Shown: one piece after another, positions 1-6,369 of the stretch
How positions within the stretch are numbered: position 1 is the stretch's first letter
Layout of the letters: each line of letters opens with the position of its first letter
From: JBHEMK01 sp046262635
GTDB lineage: Bacteria; Actinomycetota; Thermoleophilia; Gaiellales; Gaiellaceae
Assembly: GCA_046262635.1 (NCBI GenBank)
Contig: JBHEMK010000064.1
Span: 1-8,521, forward strand
Length of the DNA: 8,521 nucleotides
Direction: 5' to 3'
The notes under the pieces: model-generated
Database searches by the model: none
The model's input: the letters and a program-made list of their open reading frames with translations, nothing else
Told to the model about the DNA's origin: nothing
Translations under genes and position numbers: made by a program

Positions 1-43
1 GGTGCGCCGCCGCCGCAACTCCTGCAGCGAATGCACGCGTTCT

Positions 44-49
44 TATACT
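44..49 (+). promoter_or_regulatory. Putative -10 box of cinA-like gene
   Basis: TATACT lies 8 bases before the GTG at 58, the spacing expected if transcription begins at or next to the start codon (leaderless mRNA). No convincing -35 hexamer is visible; CTGCAG at 22-27 is a weak candidate with a 16-base spacer. No Shine-Dalgarno sequence precedes the GTG, which fits a leaderless start. The same arrangement recurs in front of other genes in this window. Confidence 0.5.
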
Positions 50-57
50 CGGGCGAC

Positions 58-771
58 GTGGCCTTTGCCACCATCCTGACGATCGGGAACGAGCTCGTCT
101 CCGGCGACGTCCCGAACACGAATGCCCCCTGGATCGCGCAGCGGCTCGCGCCCCTCGGCGTCGCCGTGCGCCTGATGGCCGTCGTCCCGGACGAGATCGA
201 GACGATCGCGTCGTTCGTCGGCCTGGAGGCGCCGCGCACCGACTTCCTGTTCGTGACCGGCGGTCTCGGCGGCACGCCTGACGATCTGACCCGCGAGGCG
301 CTTGCCCACGCCTTCCGCCTGGAGCAGAAGGAGGTCGTGGAGCTTGCCGCCGATCTCCGTGCCCGCTTCACACGTGACCCCGAGTACGCCGCCCGCTGGG
401 CGAGGCTTCCGGTTGGCAGCCGCCCGCTGGCGAACCCGCTCGGCGGTGCGCCGGGCTTCGCGATCGGCAATGTCTACGTGCTGCCGGGCCTGCCGGGCGA
501 AATGCAGGCGATGTTCGCCTCCGTGGAGGAGGAGTTTCGCCGCGGGAGTCCGATCGGCACCTGGCGGCGCACCTACTCAACCGCCGAGAGCCGGATCGCA
601 GCGATTCTCGCCGAGGCCGAACAGCGGTTCCCGGGGGTGCTCGTCGGCTCCTACCCGAGCTTCCACCCAGACGGCCCCGAGGTGGAGGTCGTGGTCAAGT
701 CGAGCGACGCGGCGGAGCTCCGGGCCGCGTCCGCCTGGCTCGCCGCCGCGCTCGAAGCACCGTCAAGCTAG
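58..771 (+). CDS. CinA-like MoaB/Mog-domain protein (stand-alone CinA N-terminal domain, COG1058 type)
   Basis: The 237-residue protein matches the N-terminal domain of CinA, a MoaB/Mog-like fold; some COG1058 members hydrolyse ADP-ribose-type nucleotides. The N-terminus ILTIGNELVSGD fits the family opening, followed by a threonine/asparagine loop (TNAPWIAQRL). The phosphate-binding motif is TGGLGGTPDDLT, where most relatives have TGGLGPT. A later LPGLPGEMQAMF segment is also typical. The C-terminal PncC nicotinamide-nucleotide amidase domain of full-length CinA is absent, because the frame ends at TAG 769-771. I chose GTG 58 because the family N-terminus begins there and a TATACT box precedes it. 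ATG 31 is an alternative that adds nine residues, and the frame stays open to the window edge. The family is fairly sure; the exact reaction is not. Confidence 0.86.
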   Translation: MAFATILTIGNELVSGDVPNTNAPWIAQRLAPLGVAVRLMAVVPDEIETIASFVGLEAPRTDFLFVTGGLGGTPDDLTREALAHAFRLEQKEVVELAADLRARFTRDPEYAARWARLPVGSRPLANPLGGAPGFAIGNVYVLPGLPGEMQAMFASVEEEFRRGSPIGTWRRTYSTAESRIAAILAEAEQRFPGVLVGSYPSFHPDGPEVEVVVKSSDAAELRAASAWLAAALEAPSS

Positions 772-777
772 CCGCAC

Positions 778-793
778 CCCGGACTCGTCCGGG
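778..793. terminator. Weak hairpin between convergent genes
   Basis: CCCGGACTCGTCCGGG forms a perfect 6-bp GC-rich stem with a 4-base loop, seven bases after the cinA-like stop. No T-tract follows on either strand, so it is at best an imperfect intrinsic terminator or an RNA-stabilising hairpin. Its place between convergent transcription units is what makes a termination role plausible. The rest of 794-962 holds nothing I recognise. Confidence 0.25.
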
Positions 794-962
794 CGCGATT
801 CTGGCCGCCGAAATCAACTCGGAATTTTCCGCATCAACGAGCCTCGAGACGTGCCAGCGGGCCGCCGGGCGGTGGGATGAAGCGCCCCGTTCGAGCGCGT
901 GATTCTCGACGCGGCTGATCACGGCCGACGACCCGCCGTCCGGCTCGACCGGGGGAGCGACC

Positions 963-1598
963 CTAGCGCTGCGACTCCCCCGGCTGTTCCTCCAGGCGCC
1001 TGAGGAAGAGCGACTCCGACGGGATGTAGAAGATCGCCAGCCCGAGCGACATGGCGATCGTTGCCACGGGGCTGACGAAGGCGAGTGCCGTTGCCAGAAT
1101 GTAGAGGATCCAGCCTGGATAGAAGCTGCGCGAGACGGCGTCCACCCGCCGCTGCGCCGCTGCCTGTGCGATCAGCCGCCGCCGGTGCGACGCGCTGAAC
1201 CAGAGGATGCTGTAGGTGATCGCCATCAGGGTCTCGGTCAGCCCGAAGGCCAGGGCGGCGGCGCGCTCGTCGGCGCCCTTGTTCAGGAAGTCGGCTACGA
1301 GCCGCGTCGGGAACGGGAGGAACGCCACCACCATCAGGAAGACCGTGTTGACGAACAGGAGCAGCCGGTCGGCGCGTCCGATCAGCTGGAAGATCGAGTG
1401 GTGGTTGACCCAGATGATCCCGATCGTCATGAAGCTCGTCACGTAGGCGAGGTAGGAGGGCCAGAGATCGAGCAGGGCGCGCGCAAGCGTCCCGTGCAGG
1501 GGCTCGGAGATCGAGAACTCGAGTACGAGCAGCGTCGCGGCGATCGCGAAGACGCCGTCGCTGAAGGTCTCGAGCCGCGCGGTGCCCGCCTCGTCCAT
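963..1598 (-). CDS. TMEM175-family (DUF1211) potassium channel-like membrane protein
   Basis: This 211-residue integral membrane protein has the TMEM175 signature near its N-terminus: RLETFSDGVFAIA, with Arg8, Phe12, Ser13 and Asp14 matching the R-x3-FSD motif that lines the pore in this family. About six hydrophobic segments follow, roughly residues 15-32, 46-64, 78-100, 115-135 and a long stretch at 160-193 that could hold two helices. WVNHHSIF in the second helix is also typical. Bacterial members carry one six-helix unit and assemble as tetramers conducting K+, and the length fits. Its ATG (1598-1596 on the minus strand) shares one base with the TGA of the upstream oxidoreductase gene, so translation is probably coupled. 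The physiological role is not evident from sequence. Confidence 0.88.
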   Translation of the reverse strand: MDEAGTARLETFSDGVFAIAATLLVLEFSISEPLHGTLARALLDLWPSYLAYVTSFMTIGIIWVNHHSIFQLIGRADRLLLFVNTVFLMVVAFLPFPTRLVADFLNKGADERAAALAFGLTETLMAITYSILWFSASHRRRLIAQAAAQRRVDAVSRSFYPGWILYILATALAFVSPVATIAMSLGLAIFYIPSESLFLRRLEEQPGESQR

Positions 1599-2548
1599 CA
1601 GGCGACCTCGGGCGCCAGCTCGCGCCCGATCAGCGCGACGGAATCGAGCTCGTTGTGAAGGAGGTGCTGGAGCATGACCCGCTCGCAGCCGACCTCCTCC
1701 AGTTCGCGGAGCCGCGCGGCCACCTCGTCGACCGAGCCGACGAGTGCGGCCTCGGAATAGCCGGAGAGCCAGCTTTCGAAGTCGCCCTCGCGGGGACTCG
1801 TGGCGTGGAGGCGGCGGGCGCGGTCGAGGGCCTCGTCGCGGTCGGCGCCGATCACGCAGCCGGTCATGAGCGAGAAGCGCATCGTGTCAGGATCGCGTCC
1901 CTCGGCCTCGCAGGTGCGGCGGACCCGACCGCGGATCTCGGCGAACTGCCGCACGGTCGCGAACGGGGGGTTGTACTCGTCGGCGAACCGGGCGGCCGGA
2001 ACCGCCGTGCCGCGCTGGCCGCTGCCGCCGACGACGATGGGCGGGTGCGGGCGCTGAACGGGCCTCGGCAGGCCGGGGGCGCCCTCGAGCTGGTAGTTCG
2101 TCCCCGTAAAGTCGACGCTCTTCTCCGTCCAGAGGCGATGGACGATCTCGAGCTGCTCGGCGAAGAGCCGCACCCGCTCGGCGGTCTCCGGAAACGGGAA
2201 GCCAAACGCCTCATGCTCTTCGGTCATCCAGCCGGCGCCGATGCCGAGCTCGGCGCGGCCGCCGGAGATCTGGTCGACCGTGGCGACAGCGTTGGCGAGT
2301 ACGGACGGATGCCGGAACGTCACCGGCGAGACGAGCGTCCCGAGCCGCAGGCGCGTCGTGCGGGCCGCGAGCCCGGCGAGCGTCGTCCACGCGTCGAGCG
2401 CCTGGTTTAGGACCGGATCGGTCTGCGAGAGGTAATGGTCGGAGCGAAGGAGCGCCTCGACGCCGTGCTCCTCGCAGGCTGCCGCGAGCGCCAACCAGTC
2501 GTTCCACGAGACGCCCTCCTGGCCCTCGATCATCAGCGCGATCCGCAC
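1598..2548 (-). CDS. LLM-class F420-dependent oxidoreductase (luciferase-like monooxygenase fold)
   Basis: The 316-residue protein belongs to the bacterial luciferase-like TIM-barrel superfamily and most resembles the Rv1855c-type F420-dependent oxidoreductases. Family landmarks are MRIALMIEGQEG at the N-terminus, the DHYLS region near residue 37, LGTLVSPVTFRHPSVLA near 70-86, the glycine-rich GIGAGWMTEEHEAFGFPF near 102-119 and PHPPIVVGGSG near 168-178. Such enzymes transfer hydride between a substrate and F420H2 or flavin in the cytosol; the substrate cannot be read from sequence. The start is GTG 2548-2546 (minus strand), six bases downstream of a TAGGCT box, again leaderless in style. Its TGA overlaps the ATG of the TMEM175-like gene, and it diverges from the helicase across 179 bases. 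F420 rather than FMN use is inferred from subfamily resemblance. Confidence 0.88.
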   Translation of the reverse strand: MRIALMIEGQEGVSWNDWLALAAACEEHGVEALLRSDHYLSQTDPVLNQALDAWTTLAGLAARTTRLRLGTLVSPVTFRHPSVLANAVATVDQISGGRAELGIGAGWMTEEHEAFGFPFPETAERVRLFAEQLEIVHRLWTEKSVDFTGTNYQLEGAPGLPRPVQRPHPPIVVGGSGQRGTAVPAARFADEYNPPFATVRQFAEIRGRVRRTCEAEGRDPDTMRFSLMTGCVIGADRDEALDRARRLHATSPREGDFESWLSGYSEAALVGSVDEVAARLRELEEVGCERVMLQHLLHNELDSVALIGRELAPEVA

Positions 2549-2554
2549 GCGGGG

Positions 2555-2560
2555 AGCCTA
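2555..2560 (-). promoter_or_regulatory. Putative -10 box of oxidoreductase-channel operon
   Basis: On the minus strand TAGGCT is followed by six bases (CCCCGC) and then the GTG start of the LLM oxidoreductase. The spacing fits a transcript that begins at the start codon. No Shine-Dalgarno sequence and no clear -35 element are visible. It would drive both the oxidoreductase and the overlapping TMEM175-like gene. Confidence 0.5.
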
Positions 2561-2711
2561 CGCGGTGCTGTGGACGACTCGAGCCGGCGCGGGGCCTGGC
2601 CCTGCGGACTCGTCGCACGGCCCGAACGGGCGCTACCGGGATCCGAGCGGCGAGGAAATCGTGCGCGTGCGGCTTCCGGAGTGGCGCACGGCTGTCGACC
2701 CACCGCGCCGC

Positions 2712-2717
2712 TATAGC
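2712..2717 (+). promoter_or_regulatory. Putative -10 box of helicase gene
   Basis: TATAGC lies ten bases upstream of the helicase GTG start at 2728, giving a leaderless or very short-leader transcript. No good -35 hexamer sits 16-18 bases upstream, and no GAAC-N4-GTTC LexA-type operator is seen in the 179-base divergent spacer. Confidence 0.4.
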
Positions 2718-2727
2718 ATCGGCAGAC

Positions 2728-5700
2728 GTGTCCGTCACGCAGCCCGAGACGTATCTGGCCGACCTGAACCCGGCCCAGAAGGAGGCCGTCCTCACGACCG
2801 AAGGGCCGCTGCTCGTGATCGCCGGTGCGGGCTCCGGCAAGACGCGTGTGCTGACGCACCGGATCGCGCATCTACTCGCCGCGATCGGCGTCAAGCCACA
2901 GGAGATCCTCGCGATCACCTTCACGAACAAAGCCGCCGGTGAGATGCGCGAGCGCGCCGAGAACCTCGTCGGGCCGCCCGCCCGGGCCGCCTGGATCATG
3001 ACCTTCCACGCCGCCTGCGGCCGCATCCTACGCCGTGAGGCGCAGCGGCTCGGCTACCGCTCGAACTTCACGATCTATGACTCGGCTGACCAGCTCCGGC
3101 TGACGAAGCAGTGCCTGGAGGAGCTCGACCGCGATCCGAAGCGCTTCACCCCGCGCGGGATCCACGGTCAGATCTCGAATGCGAAGAACCAGCTGATCTC
3201 GCCGGCCGACTACGCCGCCCGCGTCGCCTCGTTCTACGACCAGACCGTCGCCGACGTCTACGACCTTTACCAGAAGCGGCTGTTCGCCTCGAACGCCGTC
3301 GATTTCGATGACATGCTTTTCCTGACCGTCGACGTGCTCCAACGTTTCCCCGAGGCGCTCGAACGTTGGCAGAAGGCGTTCCGGTACATCCTGGTGGACG
3401 AGTACCAGGACACAAACCACGCGCAGTACGTGTTCCTCAAGCTGCTCGCGGCGCAGCATCACAACGTGTTCGCAGTTGGGGACCCGGACCAGTGCCTCGC
3501 GGAAGGAACTCTCGTAACGATGGCGGACGGAACGACAAAGCCGATCGAGTTGGTCGCCGAAGGGGACGAGGTGCTCTCCTGCTACGGACGCGGCCGGTTT
3601 GGCCCCGCGCGCGTTGAGCGCGTCCGCTCTTCGGTTCGCCGTGGTGGGATCGCGATCACGTTTTCCTCCGGGCGGCGGATCGTCTCGACTCCCGAGCACG
3701 TGCATTTCGCCGGCTTCAAGGCCGGGCATACGCCGCAGCTCCCGATGACGTACCTGATGTGGAAGGAGGGCGCCGGCTTCCGGATCGGGGCGTCGAGAAA
3801 CGACACGACGTGGAACGGGGCGTCCCTGGCGGGTCCGGCGTTGCGAATGACGCAGGAGCACGCCGACGCCGCGTGGGTGATCGGCGCGCATGCGTGCGCA
3901 GCGGAGGCCCACGCGCAGGAATCGCTCCTTTCGTCGCAGTACTGCATTCCGGCGCTTCCGTTCGCCGCGCGGGCACCGGCCGCCGTGCGGCCCGGTGCAG
4001 GCCTTGCCGGCGACGAGCGCCCGGTCGATGGCCCCCTCGATGCCCTCGACACGGAGAGGCGCGGGCGGGAGCTGCTCACCGACCACGGGCTCAGCTTCGC
4101 CCACCCGCACGTCGCTGCCGCGACGACACGAGCGACTCGAACCGGCAGCAGCGTACGCGTCTGCCTCTGCGGGGACCCGAACGGAGCCGGGCCGCTGCAC
4201 CGCGTCGCCGTTCTCGGCGGTGACGACGGCAGTCGCCGCGTCGTCGAGGAGGCGGGATTCTCGGTCCGCCTGACCCCTCGCGGCTCCGGCGGCTGGAGCC
4301 TCGAGACGGCCGAAGCGGATTTCGGTCGCGTCGACGAAACGGTCGCTCGGCTTCGGCGCGCGACGGGGGCGAGCGTTCGTTTGACGGCCAGTCTCGTCGC
4401 TCCGACCGACGGTGTCGGGGACGGTGCTCTTCCGTTCATGCCCGCGTCGGCTGTGCGTCGCGGGATGGTCATGGTCGACGAAGTCGGAGAGTTCGATCTC
4501 GTCGAGGGGGTCGAGCCCGTGGAGCTGACCCGTCCGGTGCACGATCTCGACGTCGAGCAGACGCACAACTTCGTCGCCGGAGGGATCGTCACGCACAACT
4601 CGATCTACGCTTTTCGTGGGGCCGACATCCGCAACATTCTCGAGTTCGAACGCGACTTCCCCGAGGCGCGCACGATCGCGCTCGAGCAGAACTACCGCTC
4701 GACGAACTCGATCCTCGAGGCCGCGAACGCCGTCATCCGCAACAACCGCGAGCGCAAGGAGAAGAACCTCTGGTCGGAGCTCGGTGACGGCGACCGCGTG
4801 CGCGCCATTGAGGTCGAGGACGAGCATGCCGAGGCGCGGTTCGTCGCCGCCGAGATCGCGGCCCTGGTCGAGCAGGGCTACAACGGCAGCGAGGTCGCGG
4901 TCTTCTATCGGACGAACGCGCAGAGCCGGGTGCTGGAGGACGTGCTCGTCCGACAGGGCGTCGCCTACCAGGTGATCGGCGGACCCCGCTTCTACGAGCG
5001 CGCCGAGATCAAGGACCTGATCGCGTACCTCCAGGTAGTCGACAATCCCTATGACGCCGTGTCTCTGCTGCGGATCGCGAACCGGCCGCGGCGCGGTATC
5101 GGTGACTCGTCGCTCGCACGCCTCCAAAGCTACGCCGACGCACAGGGGTTCTCACTCTGGGAGGCGCTTGAGTGGCCTGACGAAGCAGGGGTCGGTGCGG
5201 CGCCAACGAAGGCTGTCCGCTCCTTCCGTACGCTGATGGAGTCGCTGATGGCCGGGGCACTCGAGCTCGACGTCCCTGATCTCGTCACGCGCGTGCTCGA
5301 GCGCAGCGGTACCCTCGAGGCGCTCGAGGCCGAGCGGACGATCGAGGCGCAGGGCCGCATGGAGAACCTCCAGGAGCTGGTCGGGGTCGCCCGGGAGTGG
5401 CAGGAATCCGCGGCCGAGCCGAGCCTCTCCGGCTTCCTGCAGGAGATTTCGCTCTACTCTGACCAGGATGCGATCCGCGGCGACGGTTCGCTTGTGACCC
5501 TGATGACACTCCACAATGCGAAGGGGCTCGAGTTCCGTGCCGTCTATCTGATCGGGATGGAGGAGGGGATCTTTCCGCACAGCCGCTCGATCGAGGAGCA
5601 GGCAATCGAGGAGGAGCGGCGGCTCTGCTACGTCGGCATGACCCGGGCGATGGAGCGGCTGACACTGCTGCACGCATCCTCGCGCTCACTCTACGGCGGT

Positions 5701-5991
5701 CGGAACTACAACCTGCCGTCGCGGTTCCTCGACGAGCTGCCCGAGCAGCACGTGGAGCGGGATCGGCTGCGGCCTGCATCGTGGTCTGGCTACAACTCGC
5801 CCCGTCAGAGCGAGGTTGTGCCCCGCGACGACGTCCCGTCGCTCCAGACCGGCGACTCGGTTCGCCACGGCAGCCTCGGTGAGGGGGTCGTTCTCCGCAT
5901 CGAGCCAGGCGGCGTCGTCACGATTCGCTTCGCGAGCGACGGCTCCGAGCGCAAGCTGATGCTCGACTACGCGCCGCTCGAGAAGATCTGA
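2728..5991 (+). CDS. pcrA: UvrD/PcrA-type ATP-dependent DNA helicase interrupted by an in-frame intein
   Basis: The 1087-residue precursor is an SF1A 3'-5' DNA helicase used in repair and replication-fork maintenance. Removing the 369-residue intein leaves 718 residues, near the usual PcrA size. Motifs in order: Q-motif LNPAQKEAV (13-21), Walker A GAGSGKT (33-39), Ia FTNKAAGEM, Walker B DEYQD (224-228), motif III GDPDQ (251-255) continuing after the intein as SIYAFRGAD (625-633), motif IV QNYRST (654-659), motif V HNAKGLEF (929-936), and motif VI with arginine finger Arg973 in VGMTRA. The C-terminal 50 or so residues (SVRHGSLGEGVVLRIEPGG) resemble the Tudor-like RNA-polymerase-contact domain of PcrA. 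The GTG start has a TATAGC box upstream and no Shine-Dalgarno. All catalytic motifs look intact, so activity should depend on splicing. pcrA and uvrD names overlap in this family. Confidence 0.95.
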   Translation: MSVTQPETYLADLNPAQKEAVLTTEGPLLVIAGAGSGKTRVLTHRIAHLLAAIGVKPQEILAITFTNKAAGEMRERAENLVGPPARAAWIMTFHAACGRILRREAQRLGYRSNFTIYDSADQLRLTKQCLEELDRDPKRFTPRGIHGQISNAKNQLISPADYAARVASFYDQTVADVYDLYQKRLFASNAVDFDDMLFLTVDVLQRFPEALERWQKAFRYILVDEYQDTNHAQYVFLKLLAAQHHNVFAVGDPDQCLAEGTLVTMADGTTKPIELVAEGDEVLSCYGRGRFGPARVERVRSSVRRGGIAITFSSGRRIVSTPEHVHFAGFKAGHTPQLPMTYLMWKEGAGFRIGASRNDTTWNGASLAGPALRMTQEHADAAWVIGAHACAAEAHAQESLLSSQYCIPALPFAARAPAAVRPGAGLAGDERPVDGPLDALDTERRGRELLTDHGLSFAHPHVAAATTRATRTGSSVRVCLCGDPNGAGPLHRVAVLGGDDGSRRVVEEAGFSVRLTPRGSGGWSLETAEADFGRVDETVARLRRATGASVRLTASLVAPTDGVGDGALPFMPASAVRRGMVMVDEVGEFDLVEGVEPVELTRPVHDLDVEQTHNFVAGGIVTHNSIYAFRGADIRNILEFERDFPEARTIALEQNYRSTNSILEAANAVIRNNRERKEKNLWSELGDGDRVRAIEVEDEHAEARFVAAEIAALVEQGYNGSEVAVFYRTNAQSRVLEDVLVRQGVAYQVIGGPRFYERAEIKDLIAYLQVVDNPYDAVSLLRIANRPRRGIGDSSLARLQSYADAQGFSLWEALEWPDEAGVGAAPTKAVRSFRTLMESLMAGALELDVPDLVTRVLERSGTLEALEAERTIEAQGRMENLQELVGVAREWQESAAEPSLSGFLQEISLYSDQDAIRGDGSLVTLMTLHNAKGLEFRAVYLIGMEEGIFPHSRSIEEQAIEEERRLCYVGMTRAMERLTLLHASSRSLYGGRNYNLPSRFLDELPEQHVERDRLRPASWSGYNSPRQSEVVPRDDVPSLQTGDSVRHGSLGEGVVLRIEPGGVVTIRFASDGSERKLMLDYAPLEKI
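3493..4599 (+). other. Class 1 intein in helicase motif III (369 residues)
   Basis: The intein starts at Cys256, directly after Gln255 of GDPDQ, and ends at Asn624, directly before Ser625 of SIYAFRGA. Block A is CLAEGTLVTMADGT. Block B, GRRIVSTPEHVHF, has Thr321 and His324 as the TxxH catalytic pair. Block F is DLDVEQTHNF with His613. Block G is GIVTHN, with penultimate His623 and terminal Asn624. The +1 nucleophile is Ser625. All residues needed for standard Cys1/Asn/+1 Ser splicing are present, so the product should be an intact helicase joined as PDQ-SIY. The roughly 250 residues between the splicing blocks are large enough for a homing-endonuclease-type domain, but I see no canonical LAGLIDADG or HNH motif. 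Because the insertion splits motif III, unspliced protein is expected to be inactive. Confidence 0.95.
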
Positions 5992-6369
5992 CGGCGGACA
6001 CCTTCTCCCCATCCGCGGCGGGCCTAACGCGATGCGACCACCGTCGAGACGACCTCTGGCTTGCGCAAGGACCCGAACCTCGAGGTGCCGCTTAGTGAAG
6101 ACCGTGCCGGGGCCATGCAGGTCCCGGAGGCCGACGCGCGCTCGCGCGTATGAGGCGGCGAGAAAGTGTCGGTCTCGGCCTCTTTGGCGACGGGCTTGGC
6201 CTTGGCGTTGCTGTTCCGGCTGACGACGCCCGACCCAGATGTGCGCTGTTCCACGTACGGTCGCTTCCCGAGAGCAGCAGCTCAAGAGCCACTCGGGTTC
6301 CCGGGTCTCCGAGACGACGAATACCTCCATTACCCCCGCAACGAGCCCGGAGCGCTGACGCGCTGGCGC
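5992..6369. other. Gene-poor stretch after the helicase, possible coding relics
   Basis: No intact gene is convincing in these roughly 380 bases. One plus-strand frame ending at TGA 6151-6153 reads plausibly, including LRKDPNLEVPLSEDRAG. Another, from GTG 6166, begins with a hydrophobic segment (SASLATGLALALLF), then loses protein-like character and runs into the acetyltransferase relic. Neither matches a family I recognise, and neither has a Shine-Dalgarno or a -10 box at leaderless spacing. They may be decayed gene ends. No T-tract terminator is visible after the helicase stop. Confidence 0.35.

Noticed and set aside
1655..2410. 251-codon plus-strand frame opposite the oxidoreductase
   Set aside because: Antisense shadow of a well-supported LLM gene; low-complexity Arg/Ala/Glu-rich product without recognisable motifs.
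3028..5127. 699-codon open frame on the minus strand opposite the helicase
   Set aside because: It lies wholly antisense to a gene with every helicase and intein motif, and its product shows no family features. Long antisense frames are expected in GC-rich codon-biased DNA.
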